A stretch of DNA of 64,000 nt from Sanchytrium tribonematis (Eukaryota; Sanchytriomycota; Sanchytriomycetes; Sanchytriales; Sanchytriaceae), in NCBI GenBank assembly GCA_018985235.1, contig JADGIG010000006.1, positions 1 through 64,000 of the forward strand, in the 5' to 3' direction. Under the pieces are notes generated by a model. It was not told the origin of the DNA, ran no database searches, and was given only the letters and a program-made list of their open reading frames with translations. Positions 40,703 through 50,881 of this stretch are shown here, one piece after another. How positions within the stretch are numbered: the first letter of the stretch is position 1; every line of letters begins with the position of its first letter. A program made the position numbers and the translations under genes.

Positions 40703-43279
40703 TCAGTCGGAGATAAGTGTTTGGGTGCTTTTCCCGGACGAGTTGTACAAATGCTCTTTCATCTTGACTTGCATTTCTTTTATACTACGCTCTAGTTCTT
40801 TCTGAGCTTTGAACTTGTTGTTTAGCTCCTCAAAATAAGATTCCTTTAAACCATCTATCATACTTCGTAGAACTTGATTATCAGTACCATCGGCAATCAT
40901 GTTCATGCGCATATTATCATAATTGAGCTTATGAGATGCACCTTCTTTAATAGACTTTGATAGTTCGTCGTTGAGACGCTCTTTTTCAACTTCAGCTGTC
41001 ATCAAAAGTCCATTTACTCTTTCGAATTCTATCATAACACCATCCAGATCTGCATTCATTCGCTGCTCTCTTTTCTCAGATTCTATCAAAGTCTTTTCGA
41101 ATTTTTCAATCTTGAGTTTTAGATTTCGAGATTCTTCCATGGCTTGTTGACCGATTTCATTCCCAGCGGATAAATTATTAATGTCCTTTTGCAAAAGCTC
41201 AACATTTTGTAACAGCTCTTCTTTATCAGACGTAAGTGTATTCTTTTCCTCAAGAATAAGGTCATACTTACTTTTCATCGCAGACATTTGGTTTTGCACC
41301 TCGAAAAGCCTGTCTTGTGCATCTGACTTTGCTTTTATAAATTCGTTTTGTTGGTTTTGTATATCTGCTAGCTTTTGTTTTGTATCATTATAGTCTTTTT
41401 CAAGAGATGTCATTTTCAAATCTCTTTCTTTAAATGAGTTTTTAAGATCTCCAGTAGCATTAAGATTAAGCTCCAGCTCTTCTGCAAGACCTTTGTTGGT
41501 GTTACTAAGACTTTCTATTTCAATCTGGCATTTCTTCAAAGCTTCATCGACTTCCATTTTTTCTTTTTTACATATATTAAAATTTTCTATTAATGAATTG
41601 AACTTAGATCTACTATGATTTAAAAGAATTCTATATCCAAATGCCCGAATTCTATAGTCAGTTAATTGCTGTCTCACTTCGTTCAAATTGTCATCTTGAG
41701 ACTGGGCGACATCCTTGAAAGCTTTGAAACTATCTTGGTGTTGCGCTGACAGTTCATCTATTTCCTCTTGGTTTTGGGCTTTGATCTTCTCCAAGTTGCG
41801 ATCGAATTCTGATTGTTTTTCTTCAAGTTCATTCAATTGTTCGGTTAGCTGATTAATTACATCATCTTTGTCTCTAAGATCATTCGACAATTCGTCAATC
41901 CGCTTTTCCATAATTTCCTCAGTTTTTTGCTGCATTGCGCGAATTCTTCTTTCGCTGTCTGCCATAAGCTCAATTTTCTCGTTTTCTAATTCTTGGATCT
42001 TACTTTCCAATGATCCATTTTCTTTCTCCGAATTTTCTAACCATTCTTGTTTCTCTTTTTGAATATCTTTCATTTGCTTTTCGAGATAAGAATTCTCAGT
42101 TTTCAGACTGTCTAACTGGTCTTGGAGATCAAACAAGCCTGGATCTTTCACAGAATTTTGATATGAATCAATTAAATCGCTGTTATTGTCAGACTTAGAA
42201 TTGAGTTTATCCTCAAGGTCAGCAATTTTATGTTTGAGATCCAAGTTTTCTTCCTCTAAATCCTTTTTTTTCGATGATGGCATAAAAAATTTATCAATAG
42301 CATTTTTAGTTGGTTCGGCACTAGATTCTGAGGAACTGCGTCTTCTTGCTCTCAATGGTGGGCTCGGTGGGACGCTTTTCTCATTCTGGTCCCAAATATG
42401 ATATACATAGTCAGTAAATGTTAAAAGCAACACAGTGAAATCTTCTAGGTCAAAATCCCCAATACTAATTGAAGCAGCATCGTCTATTAGTGATGAGTTC
42501 TGCGTTAGTGTCTTTTTGACAAACAAATCGTCAGGAACAGAAGGCAGTAGAATTCCAATCTGTTGAAATAAGTTATTTAGCCTATTCATAGTTCGCTCCT
42601 TAATGCTTAATTCGTCATACAATTCCTCTATTTCTAATTTAAGGTCCTTCACTTTGGTTTTTAAAATACCAGAATCTTCGTTTTTAGGCACTGGAGATGA
42701 TCGCCCTACACTTTCATTCTCTAATTTGGAGTCAGCTTTAATTATATTATTTGGATCTAACTCATATAGATCTATTTTTCGTTGCAAATCCTCCGTAGTA
42801 ACTCTTAGTTCAACTATTTCTTCGCTTTTTTCTAAACTTTTTACAAAATATTCTTCACAAAGACAATGTAAAATACCCAAAAAATGTTGAAACAATTGCC
42901 TTTCTAAATCCAGCATCTCTCTCTGAAGTTTTCCTATTTCTCTCTTATTCGCATTTCTGTCCTGATCTTTAAACCGCTTAACTTCTTTTCTTTTTCTACC
43001 AAGAGTTTTTAAGATATCCTTGGCTTCTAAGTTGGGTAAAATATAAACTTTGTTTCCAGTGTTTTTCGACTTTTCACTGTGATTATCCAGAAACGGCGTC
43101 ATAACTTGGTGATCCTCGCCTAAATATAAATGAGTATATCTTCTTGTTTGCTGTAATGCAAAATTAACACACTCTCCAAATTGACGTTGTTTATGCTCCT
43201 CAATGCATGTAAATTCATCCACAAAATTTCCGCTACGAAATTTGAGCATAATGGTTTTCCGTATTTTGTTGTTTGACAT
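40703..43279 (-). CDS. Long coiled-coil protein with a unique N-terminal region
   Basis: About 858 residues. The first ~110 are not coiled coil ([20 protein letters not shown], then a Gln/Arg/Tyr-rich patch with RRYTHLYLG). The rest is predominantly heptad-type, broken by a Ser/Pro patch ([19 protein letters not shown], near residue 310). The C-terminus is [18 protein letters not shown]. The design suits a structural tether or spindle/cytoskeletal component, but no family signature is recognised. The first in-frame ATG is 43279. Single exon despite its length. Confidence 0.75.
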   Translation of the reverse strand: MSNNKIRKTIMLKFRSGNFVDEFTCIEEHKQRQFGECVNFALQQTRRYTHLYLGEDHQVMTPFLDNHSEKSKNTGNKVYILPNLEAKDILKTLGRKRKEVKRFKDQDRNANKREIGKLQREMLDLERQLFQHFLGILHCLCEEYFVKSLEKSEEIVELRVTTEDLQRKIDLYELDPNNIIKADSKLENESVGRSSPVPKNEDSGILKTKVKDLKLEIEELYDELSIKERTMNRLNNLFQQIGILLPSVPDDLFVKKTLTQNSSLIDDAASISIGDFDLEDFTVLLLTFTDYVYHIWDQNEKSVPPSPPLRARRRSSSESSAEPTKNAIDKFFMPSSKKKDLEEENLDLKHKIADLEDKLNSKSDNNSDLIDSYQNSVKDPGLFDLQDQLDSLKTENSYLEKQMKDIQKEKQEWLENSEKENGSLESKIQELENEKIELMADSERRIRAMQQKTEEIMEKRIDELSNDLRDKDDVINQLTEQLNELEEKQSEFDRNLEKIKAQNQEEIDELSAQHQDSFKAFKDVAQSQDDNLNEVRQQLTDYRIRAFGYRILLNHSRSKFNSLIENFNICKKEKMEVDEALKKCQIEIESLSNTNKGLAEELELNLNATGDLKNSFKERDLKMTSLEKDYNDTKQKLADIQNQQNEFIKAKSDAQDRLFEVQNQMSAMKSKYDLILEEKNTLTSDKEELLQNVELLQKDINNLSAGNEIGQQAMEESRNLKLKIEKFEKTLIESEKREQRMNADLDGVMIEFERVNGLLMTAEVEKERLNDELSKSIKEGASHKLNYDNMRMNMIADGTDNQVLRSMIDGLKESYFEELNNKFKAQKELERSIKEMQVKMKEHLYNSSGKSTQTLISD

Positions 43280-43460
43280 TTTCAAAAATTGTTTGTTTCA
43301 AAGATGTGCGACCAAACGTATTTATTTTCCAAAATTGATGTCGATTGGGATCACGTATATTACCAGCCTTTGGTTTGTTGTCTATGCAGTCCAAGCAGAT
43401 CTGTCAATTACGTTGATTTATTTATTTGGGAATTCCCCTTTTGCAACCAATTACTTCCAG

Positions 43461-43886
43461 ATGAAAGAGCAAAGTGCCAAAAGACCTGTTGCTGTTGCAA
43501 GAGTTCCCAATGTCAAAAAACCGAGAGATCCAAGATTTGATCAGTTTCGTCCGCTTGATTTTCATCAATTTACTAACAATTATGGGTTTTTAAGGGAACA
43601 GCAATATGCAGAAATTCAATTACTAAAAGACAAAATTAAAAAAGAGCCAAATGAGGAACTCATACGGCAATTGCAAATATTAGTTGATAGAAGGAAGTCT
43701 AGAATGCAACAAGAAAGGAACGCGAATTCAGCCCGAAAAGAAAAGAAAGAAGAAATCGCAAAAGTGTTGCATGGAAAAAAGCCATTTTACAAAAAGTCTG
43801 TTCAACAGCAGCAGCCCAAAAGCAAAAAAAGAAAGAGCAAGAACAAATTTAGAAAAGAAGAGAAGATTCCACTAGGATTTCAGTAA
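43461..43886 (+). CDS. RRP36: rRNA biogenesis protein RRP36
   Basis: 141 residues from ATG 43461. Needed for early pre-rRNA cleavages in 40S maturation. The family core is clear: RVPNVKKPRDPRFDQF, then NNYGFLREQQYAEIQLLKDKI, a basic helical region, and LHGKKPFYKKS, ending in a Lys/Arg-rich tail. The frame is open further upstream with unconserved hydrophobic sequence, and a separate out-of-frame ATG frame starts at 43304, so the conserved-domain ATG was preferred. Divergent from the coiled-coil gene at 43279. Confidence 0.85.
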   Translation: MKEQSAKRPVAVARVPNVKKPRDPRFDQFRPLDFHQFTNNYGFLREQQYAEIQLLKDKIKKEPNEELIRQLQILVDRRKSRMQQERNANSARKEKKEEIAKVLHGKKPFYKKSVQQQQPKSKKRKSKNKFRKEEKIPLGFQ

Positions 43887-43942
43887 ATAGCTATTAAAAT
43901 TAGTATTTTTCTCTCACGATTGAAAACTTGGGGAAAATTCAA

Positions 43943-44803
43943 ATGGAAATCCCATCAGATCGATATGTAATCGCTGCCTATATGCTTTTGTTATATATAA
44001 ATTTACTGGGACCATTTGGTTTTAATTACACTGAGTCTATCACGCTATCCGATAAAATTGGTTACTCATGGCATATTGAAAATAGAACTTTTTATGTAAG
44101 TGTTAAAGATATTAACGTATGGGAAAAAGTGCAGTTTGAATCTATATCAAGTCTGCAAGAATTTAAAGAATATAAGATACAAGTATTTGACGATGAGTTC
44201 TGCTTCAAATTAATCGATGATCATTACGATGAATATCAATTTGTAAAAGAGTTTCCTGTTGGGGTCATGAAAAGTGATTTTTGCAGATATCTTATTATAT
44301 ACCACTATGGCGGGGTGTACGTAGATTCAGATGTTGTAGTTTATAAAAATCCTGAAAATTGGATGCAAACCATCTTAAAAGGACCCACTGGACTGATAGT
44401 CGGTTTAGAGTCCCTTACTTTCGAAAATTATTCCAAATATTATTTCTGTGGACCATATCAGATTGTTCAGTGGTCATTTGCTGCGTTGCCCAAGCACCCT
44501 GTCCTACTTCACGTTATAGAAATTATTTCCGAAAAATACAAAGCTGACAAGAAACAGTTTGAGAATCCGCATGCCGCTGTACCTTTAACTGGTCCCTGTG
44601 TAATGACTCAGGCTATAGATTCCCATGTCAAAGAACATAACAAAACCATTGAGGCACTTATTAATGCTCCTGCTAAAATAGGGGATGTTTATATTGGACC
44701 AGTACATCAATTCAACTGCGGTCAAAAATACGATGGAATATACTATGAATGCTCTAACAGATACACCGTTTTGAAGCATTTGTATGCGGGAAGGTGGAAA
44801 TAA
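43943..44803 (+). CDS. OCH1-type glycosyltransferase with DXD motif
   Basis: 286 residues, a probable Golgi type II membrane enzyme. A single membrane anchor (YVIAAYMLLLYINLLG, about residues 9-24) is followed by a catalytic domain. The Gly-transf-sug signature MKSDFCRYLIIYHYGGVYVDSDV is at about residues 110-132, with DSD as the sugar-nucleotide/metal site. CVMTQAID and YAGRWK occur toward the end. Family members include fungal alpha-1,6-mannosyltransferase Och1 and alpha-1,4-glycosyltransferases. The exact sugar cannot be deduced. ATG 43943 is the first in-frame Met. Confidence 0.85.
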   Translation: MEIPSDRYVIAAYMLLLYINLLGPFGFNYTESITLSDKIGYSWHIENRTFYVSVKDINVWEKVQFESISSLQEFKEYKIQVFDDEFCFKLIDDHYDEYQFVKEFPVGVMKSDFCRYLIIYHYGGVYVDSDVVVYKNPENWMQTILKGPTGLIVGLESLTFENYSKYYFCGPYQIVQWSFAALPKHPVLLHVIEIISEKYKADKKQFENPHAAVPLTGPCVMTQAIDSHVKEHNKTIEALINAPAKIGDVYIGPVHQFNCGQKYDGIYYECSNRYTVLKHLYAGRWK

Positions 44804-44835
44804 TTTATGGTGAATAAAAATATTTTTTTGAAAAC

Positions 44836-46641
44836 ATGGAATTATTCAATGAAATTAAATTGAATATCGAGGGAGTGGAGGTAATTCAAAAGAAGCTTGT
44901 AGGTTATTCTATGGGTGTTCCATGCTTGATGGAGCCACTTCTTGTTGCTCAATATATAAAAAATGAAAACATAATTTACAAAGTACAAGATTCTGTCGAG
45001 CCTTTTATTGAAAGAAAGGAGATAATTCATGATTTTATACAGATAGATCGAACTTTTTATTTCATCACAGAATTAGGACTATACAAATATCTTGATGGAG
45101 AAACAACAACCATTGTAGAGGGAAATTTTAGGGAATTGCAACCAGAGTTTGCCTTGGATATTGACAAGAACAAATACGATCTTCAGGGGACACTTCTTCA
45201 AAAGGGTACTCCAAAAGTGTATAGAAATTACAAGACTGTAAAGGATACAAGTTCAAATGAATTGTACGAAGAATTTTTACAATTACCACAAAACATCAAA
45301 GAATTGGTTCAAGAATTCTTACACAAGGAGCAAAGCGTAAAAAAATGGTTGGATCTGAGCGAATTTAACCCAACAGAATCCCAAAAGGCTGAAATGTCCC
45401 AGATGGACTATACAGTCAAAAAAAATTCACAAATTGAGCTAAATGCTCAAACTTCTAGAATTAAGGAAAAGCAAAATCAGAGGTTTGAGGCACTAAAAGA
45501 AATCAATACCCTCAAAAAACAGAAGCCCAAGAGAGATCATCTTCAAAGAAACGAGAAAAGGCAACAACTTGGAGTATTGGACCACATAGAACGATACAAA
45601 GGAAACAAAGATTTATATTTTGAAATTGCTCGGCAGATGGAATCGCCAAAAAACCAATTGATATTATCGCTTTTGGCAATGGATATTGATCATTTTCATA
45701 CTTTTGCAAATTTGAACAAATCAATTTTGAAAGAATATATTACAATTGATTTTGAAGTGAAAGTAATAGCACAACATTTAGAAGAAGCCAGAGAAGATCT
45801 TAAGCGGGTCAAAGCAGAGCTAAGGAAGAAGACAGAGGACAATCAGGACTATTTAGAGCAGCAAAAGCAAATATATAATCAAATCAAAGCAGCTTATTCT
45901 GATCAAATCAAAATTAAGGAAAAGGTTTTGCAGGAACTAAATCAGCAGTATGAAAAATACATGAATGATATTCCTTTATGGTCCATGAACTGCCTTGCCT
46001 GGTCAGACGAAATTTTTTCAAATAATAATGAAATTGGAAGGAAACAGTTTTTTATTATTTCACAGGAAGAATATTTAAATATGTGCAATCTATTAGAAAA
46101 CCAGAAAGTAAAGCACGAAGATACCAGAGCTCAGAAGTTTAAACTTCACAGACAATTTAATGTCAAGCAAAGCGATAAACAAGTTGTCGAAAAAAATATT
46201 GTACAGTTAAAATCAGATATCGCAAATGAATTGTATTACAAATTTGGGCGAGAATTATCTTTAGAAGAAGCTGAAAATCTTATAATGAGTCATAAGGATG
46301 AACCTGTTGCACCACCTGAGAAAATGGATCCACAGATTTTAGTGGTACAAAATGAAATTGAAAAAACAAGGAAAGAATACAATCATCTATTACTTGAACA
46401 AAGTGAACTTGCCGACGAGGTTTTTGCATTAAATTCAAAATACATTAGTAAAATTGATGTTGAGCCACCAACCAAATATCCAACAAAATCTGAAGTGGTA
46501 AGCGATATTATATCAGCGCAACAAAGAAACCACGATTTGGAAAAAAATCTAAACGAGATTCTTATTGATATTGAAGACTTGAAGGTATACCCATCACGTT
46601 CAAAGTACTATTTCGATAAATGGGCGCCGCATGATCAATAA
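44836..46641 (+). CDS. Coiled-coil protein, possibly flagellar (CFAP43/44-like C-terminal region)
   Basis: 601 residues. An N-terminal ~150 residues of mixed beta-type sequence (LVGYSMGVPCLMEP, FYFITELGLYKYLDG) is followed by long coiled coils rich in Glu, Lys and Gln. Near residue 470 is LYYKFGRELSLEEAENL, which resembles a KFG-R-x-(V/L)-x-LE motif in the C-terminal coiled coils of axonemal CFAP43/CFAP44. Those proteins also carry WD repeats that are missing here, so the link is weak. A flagellar role would fit kinesin-2 and DNAJB13-like genes in this window. Single exon. Confidence 0.55.
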   Translation: MELFNEIKLNIEGVEVIQKKLVGYSMGVPCLMEPLLVAQYIKNENIIYKVQDSVEPFIERKEIIHDFIQIDRTFYFITELGLYKYLDGETTTIVEGNFRELQPEFALDIDKNKYDLQGTLLQKGTPKVYRNYKTVKDTSSNELYEEFLQLPQNIKELVQEFLHKEQSVKKWLDLSEFNPTESQKAEMSQMDYTVKKNSQIELNAQTSRIKEKQNQRFEALKEINTLKKQKPKRDHLQRNEKRQQLGVLDHIERYKGNKDLYFEIARQMESPKNQLILSLLAMDIDHFHTFANLNKSILKEYITIDFEVKVIAQHLEEAREDLKRVKAELRKKTEDNQDYLEQQKQIYNQIKAAYSDQIKIKEKVLQELNQQYEKYMNDIPLWSMNCLAWSDEIFSNNNEIGRKQFFIISQEEYLNMCNLLENQKVKHEDTRAQKFKLHRQFNVKQSDKQVVEKNIVQLKSDIANELYYKFGRELSLEEAENLIMSHKDEPVAPPEKMDPQILVVQNEIEKTRKEYNHLLLEQSELADEVFALNSKYISKIDVEPPTKYPTKSEVVSDIISAQQRNHDLEKNLNEILIDIEDLKVYPSRSKYYFDKWAPHDQ

Positions 46642-46697
46642 ATATAACATGCGTTTAAACAAAACAATTGACGCCCCTTTTGCAACTTAAAAAGTCC

Positions 46698-47567
46698 ATG
46701 TCAATTAATCAATGGGATTTTACGTTGAAAGAGTTTCCTTCAGCAGTGGCATACTTACATCTTTCCCCCATCATCGAAATTAAAAATACGACATGTGCAT
46801 TGGCACCCATTGATCAAAACACATTTATCGGATGCATGACTACTTTTCAAGATCTTTCATTTGCTGGAATTAAGGCAGACATGGTAAAGATGTGTAATGA
46901 CAATTGCGTGAGAGTCATCAATTTGTGGCATAATTGTATGGTCTCTCCAAATGTCAGCTACGCGCATCCAGATTTATTGAGCCAATATTATAGAAGTGCC
47001 TGCGTCACACATCCATCTCAGGGTTATAATTGCCTGACTAGTAGATTAGAATACATGGAGAGCAAAGGAAATTCCATTCAAGATTATTTAAATAATAATG
47101 AGGGTGGTGTCTATCAGTGTGACAGTTGCACCCGAGAGAGTATGAGAGCAGCCCTGCAATCTACTGATTATTTGTCTACATTCCAATTACAAGATTATGG
47201 TGTGGACACACTCAATAAGGCACAAAGCCGTATTACAGGGCAATGTGGTAAGGCATGGGATCAGTTGGTAGACCCAAAACCACTAGAAATGTGGCAGATA
47301 GCTTTTATTATAGCTGGTTCTATCGTGGGACTTTTACTAGTTATCTTGGCGGTCTATTGTTGTGTTAAACGACGAAAGCGAAATAAGTTATTGAGGCCAC
47401 CAAATGAACCTGCACGTGATTCTGCCACTACTCTCTTGCCGCCACCGTCCAATATATCGCATGGCAAGTCGAGCAAGACTGTCTCATCCACAAAAGCAGA
47501 TCACTATTCAGCTATTCAAAAGAATTATGATCCATTTGAAGAGTACAAAGTGAGTACTTTTCAATAA
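46698..47567 (+). CDS. Cys-rich single-pass membrane protein, unknown
   Basis: 289 residues. The first ~200 hold about ten cysteines and an N-glycosylation-like KNTTC, suggesting an exported domain. One membrane span follows (IAFIIAGSIVGLLLVILAVY, about residues 207-226), then a basic stop-transfer CCVKRRKRNK and a Pro/Ser-rich cytoplasmic tail with YDPFEEYKVSTF. The topology is that of a type I surface receptor, yet no signal peptide is visible at ATG 46698 (MSINQWDFTLKEFPS). No upstream exon could be found in the 56 nt back to the previous stop. Confidence 0.65.
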   Translation: MSINQWDFTLKEFPSAVAYLHLSPIIEIKNTTCALAPIDQNTFIGCMTTFQDLSFAGIKADMVKMCNDNCVRVINLWHNCMVSPNVSYAHPDLLSQYYRSACVTHPSQGYNCLTSRLEYMESKGNSIQDYLNNNEGGVYQCDSCTRESMRAALQSTDYLSTFQLQDYGVDTLNKAQSRITGQCGKAWDQLVDPKPLEMWQIAFIIAGSIVGLLLVILAVYCCVKRRKRNKLLRPPNEPARDSATTLLPPPSNISHGKSSKTVSSTKADHYSAIQKNYDPFEEYKVSTFQ

Positions 47568-47791
47568 ATTTATGATTGCAATTTTTCCTTCTCAAAAAAT
47601 TTATCGTAATGATCAATCACCTCGATTGCGTCATGGCAGCCTGAAAAGATACCGATCGCCATGTTGTAATCATCATTAAGGGGTATCATGCCAATCTATG
47701 TTATCCAATCGTTATCATTGTGGGGTAATATCTCGTGATAGCGGGGCAAATAAATTTAACTGTCTCCCATCCCCATAATTGTGTACTTCTG

Positions 47792-48973
47792 ATGGCTTCA
47801 AACGTAATGTTAATGCTATATTTGCTAAGTTTAGTTAGTGCTCAAGATTATTATCAACCGGATTTAAAAGTACTACAGAGTGTTAACAATGCCATGAAAT
47901 CAGATCCAGATTTTAAAGTGAGAATAGAAAATGCTCACATTGATCCGCTCGCATTTAACCATTATACATTCATAGAAGGAACCAAAGATTGGCCTGCATG
48001 TAATACAGATGAGAATCCTCGAGAAAAGAAAACTCCAATTTTTTTGATTGTGCAGCCAAATGATGTGGTCGATCTTTCCAAACTATTTACCAAAGATGCT
48101 GATACATGGGCAGATGAATTTGAAAATTCATTAAAGAGTTTCAGATGGAGAGGTGATGATCAAGTGAAACACATTTGTGGTGAAGGTAAAGAGGGCAGCG
48201 CTGAATCATATACGAATATATTTAATAAGGAAATGATGCCAATCACATTGAATGTCAATAACGATGAGTGGAAGAATGATAGAATGAACCTCAATTTTGT
48301 CTTGGATGTTGACGAAACTTTAGTACATCGAAGATATGATCCCGAAATTAATGTATGGAATGCAAATGCACAATACACGAAAGACAATCCTCATGTCACT
48401 GTGAAAGATGACTTTTTAGGATGCACTTGGGTGACTTTTATGAACCCAGAAAAGCAATTGCAGACTATATGTACCACTTTAAGAGAAGGAGCTCATGAAA
48501 TGATTAAAGAATTAGATAAGAAGGTTTTTTTGTATGTGTGGACGATGAGTAACAGAGACAGAACTGAAAAAGTCTTGGGTCACTTTGATCTTAGGAAATA
48601 TTTTCATGATTTAATCACTCACGAAAATTTGACTCCAAATCCCAAACTTCCAGAGATTCAGATGAAAGCTATACAGAAGCTTTTTACCTTGGAAAAATTT
48701 AATTTTCAAAATACTTTTCATGTTGATGACAGAACTGGGCCATTTATTTTAAACCAATTGAATGGAATCCGAGTTGGACAATATCTGGGCTCTATATACG
48801 ATACACAGCTATTGCAATTAAAGCAGGTGTTCAAGTGGATGATTTTATGCTTTGATATTACGCTTGATATTCAAAAGTGTATTGCTCATATGAAAGTGAG
48901 ATTGCCCGGTGTATTTGATGGTTACAATCCCAAAGAGAATGCTTTTGAAAAAGCACACGAACCCAAACAATAA
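47792..48973 (+). CDS. Secreted or ER-lumenal HAD phosphatase of the FCP1/NIF type
   Basis: 393 residues. The protein opens with a signal peptide (MASNVMLMLYLLSLVSA, cleavage likely before QDYY). The HAD nucleophile motif LDVDETLVH (Asp-x-Asp-x-Thr) is near residues 170-178, followed by REGAHEMIKELDKKVFLYVWTMSNRDRTEKVL and the acidic motif HVDDRT. These are the signatures of FCP1/SCP-like phosphatases, which are normally nuclear or cytosolic enzymes acting on phosphoproteins. A secretory leader on this fold is unusual. A GTG further upstream keeps the frame, but ATG 47792 places the signal peptide at the N-terminus. Confidence 0.8.
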   Translation: MASNVMLMLYLLSLVSAQDYYQPDLKVLQSVNNAMKSDPDFKVRIENAHIDPLAFNHYTFIEGTKDWPACNTDENPREKKTPIFLIVQPNDVVDLSKLFTKDADTWADEFENSLKSFRWRGDDQVKHICGEGKEGSAESYTNIFNKEMMPITLNVNNDEWKNDRMNLNFVLDVDETLVHRRYDPEINVWNANAQYTKDNPHVTVKDDFLGCTWVTFMNPEKQLQTICTTLREGAHEMIKELDKKVFLYVWTMSNRDRTEKVLGHFDLRKYFHDLITHENLTPNPKLPEIQMKAIQKLFTLEKFNFQNTFHVDDRTGPFILNQLNGIRVGQYLGSIYDTQLLQLKQVFKWMILCFDITLDIQKCIAHMKVRLPGVFDGYNPKENAFEKAHEPKQ

Positions 48974-49618
48974 AATATTAATTGATTTATTCGAAAAGGA
49001 GCAGTCTACATGAGAGAAAAAAGTTCATCGCAAAAAAAGCATCAGGATAAAAGTGAATTCTCTGAACTGAGTCAACACTGAAATTATCAGCATGGTGCAT
49101 TTATAGTCTTGACAATTACTTACCTTGATATGATTATATAGACTTGTACAGTTTCGACAACATATGAGACTTAAATTTTAGTTCAAAAATCTAAATTAGA
49201 AAAGTGGATAAGGAAACCATATGTCATTCATTGATCAGTGTGGTGGTGCGTTTTCGTCCTTTCCAAAATACTTACGAATTTAATAGTTCTTCTTTGCTTT
49301 GACAATCAAGGGCAAAATTATGAAAGGGATATTTTCACGTGTTTTCATTCACAACACCTTGAAACATTTGTCCTGAATATTTTAGGTAAGTTCTTTGCGC
49401 AGACGATTAACCCAGCTCTTTGATGACTGACAGTATTTAAAGGTTAAGTGGCTGAGTAACTTTTTAATGTAGGTAAAACTATTATAATAATAATTTGACA
49501 AGCATATGTAATAGGCCACTAATTTTGAAATGATATTTAGAATTCTACCAAAATAAAAGTCTTTTTATACTTTACTTCTTTAAAATTGACAACTAATTCC
49601 CTGTAAAATTAAAGGGTC
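48974..49618 (+). other. 645-nt gap upstream of GAR1 with no recognised gene
   Basis: No convincing protein frame. It contains a CACGTG (49336-49341). A TGATGA followed by CTGA at about 49423-49455 resembles snoRNA boxes C and D, but they are only about 25 nt apart and lack a flanking stem, so a C/D snoRNA is not supported. Confidence 0.4.
49336..49341 (+). promoter_or_regulatory. CACGTG E-box upstream of GAR1
   Basis: Perfect CACGTG in the context TTTTCACGTGTTTT, 278 nt before the GAR1 start. The TTCACGTGT core is shared with the eS19 and eS12 upstream sites read in gene orientation. Confidence 0.4.
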
Positions 49619-50176
49619 ATGCGAGGAGGAAATTCTTTTGGTCAAAGAGGCGGCAACAGAGGTTTTTCTAGAGGCGGCAGAGGTGGATCTAGAGGAGGAC
49701 GTGGCGGAAGACAATCCTTTGATAGATTTCAAGGCAATCCAATGCAGCCTGACAATATTGAAAAATTAGGATCTGTATCACACACTTGTGAAGGACAACT
49801 GATTGTCAAATCAGAGAATGTTAGAATCCCATATTTTAATGCATTTGTATTTACATCTACCAAGCAAGCTATGGGCAAAGTTGATGAGATATTGGGCCCG
49901 ATTAATCAGGTACTACTTAGCGTTACTCTTCAAGATGGTTTTGTAGCTACATCTTTTAAAAAAGGGGACGAAGTCTATATTTCCGATGACAAATTATTGC
50001 CATTAGAAAGGTTTTTACCAAAACCGAAGGAGATTAAGCAAAAGTCTGCTGGTGGCCGTGGTAGAGGTCGAGGCCAAAGAGGTGGTCGTGGTCGCGGCGG
50101 TCCTAGAGGGTTCTCTAGAGGCGGAAATCGCGGATTTTCTAGAGGTGGCAGAGGTAATGGAAGAGGTCGATATTAA
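49619..50176 (+). CDS. GAR1: H/ACA ribonucleoprotein subunit Gar1
   Basis: 185 residues. A central core (about 45-135) reads GSVSHTCEGQLIVKSENVRIPYFNAFVF and GKVDEILGPINQVLLSVTLQDG, the Gar1 beta-barrel. It is flanked by Gly-Arg-rich (RGG) segments at both ends, as in yeast and human Gar1. It works with Cbf5/dyskerin, Nop10 and Nhp2 in rRNA pseudouridylation. The two GAR tails contain direct DNA repeats (ggcggcagaggtggat-like). Single exon, followed 45 nt later by the next gene. Confidence 0.95.
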   Translation: MRGGNSFGQRGGNRGFSRGGRGGSRGGRGGRQSFDRFQGNPMQPDNIEKLGSVSHTCEGQLIVKSENVRIPYFNAFVFTSTKQAMGKVDEILGPINQVLLSVTLQDGFVATSFKKGDEVYISDDKLLPLERFLPKPKEIKQKSAGGRGRGRGQRGGRGRGGPRGFSRGGNRGFSRGGRGNGRGRY

Positions 50177-50221
50177 GCACAATAAAATATTAAATTCTAG
50201 TTTCATTACTCCTTCATTTTA

Positions 50222-50866
50222 ATGCATCGTTCTGCAATATATTCATTATTAAGAGAGGCAGTTCAGGCAGAAAATTTGGCATTTGTTAATTTAAAGCAGC
50301 GCCTACCTATATACACAGAATCACGGAATATCTTGATTGACATTCAGAGCGTGAAAAATCAAGAAAAGTATTATCTTGGATATTTGGATGGGATTGCGGA
50401 TATGCAGGAAATTTATATAGATCAACTTCGCAAACTGAACCCAGATTTTGAAAAGTCGAAAAGTAACGCCTCGGCTCCAATGAATTATATACCAACTTAT
50501 GAACAAACTGCTGAGATATTGAGAAATTATGATAAGCAGAAGAATCGTACCTTCTTGATCGGAACTTCAATGATTGCACTCGCGATCCTTTTCTCTATAT
50601 ATGATCGAGAGTTCTTATTTAATTATTTTAAAGATAATTCCAGTGCCGAAAAGTCTTTAAAAATTTTCACAGGGGCCTCTGCCTTAGGAATAGGATTCAT
50701 TGGGATTCGTTTTCGATATCTAAGATTCTCTTGTGATAGAAAATGTAGAGCAGTTTTAAGAGAAGCAAATGTCAAGGCAGAAAATCACCTTAAATTTTTG
50801 GTTTCCAATTCAAAGGCTCAAATGATGAGGATGGTTGTATTTAAAGAAATAGAAGTAAAAAATTAA
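50222..50866 (+). CDS. Two-pass membrane protein, unknown
   Basis: 214 residues. A helical, polar N-terminal half (KYYLGYLDGIADMQEIYIDQ) precedes two hydrophobic segments (FLIGTSMIALAILFSIY and IFTGASALGIGFIGIRF) separated by about 20 residues. The C-terminus is basic. No signal peptide or family signature. The hairpin topology could suit an ER or mitochondrial inner-membrane protein. It converges on eS19 with 15 nt between stops. Confidence 0.6.
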   Translation: MHRSAIYSLLREAVQAENLAFVNLKQRLPIYTESRNILIDIQSVKNQEKYYLGYLDGIADMQEIYIDQLRKLNPDFEKSKSNASAPMNYIPTYEQTAEILRNYDKQKNRTFLIGTSMIALAILFSIYDREFLFNYFKDNSSAEKSLKIFTGASALGIGFIGIRFRYLRFSCDRKCRAVLREANVKAENHLKFLVSNSKAQMMRMVVFKEIEVKN

Positions 50867-50881
50867 ATTTCAATCAGAAAT

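Noticed and set aside
43304-43540. Cys-rich plus-strand frame overlapping the start of RRP36
   Set aside because: It overlaps conserved RRP36 coding sequence in another frame and has no recognisable domain; at most an upstream ORF.
49415-49460. TGATGA ... CTGA upstream of GAR1, resembling a C/D-box snoRNA
   Set aside because: The boxes are only about 25 nt apart and there is no complementary terminal stem, so the arrangement is too short for a C/D snoRNA.
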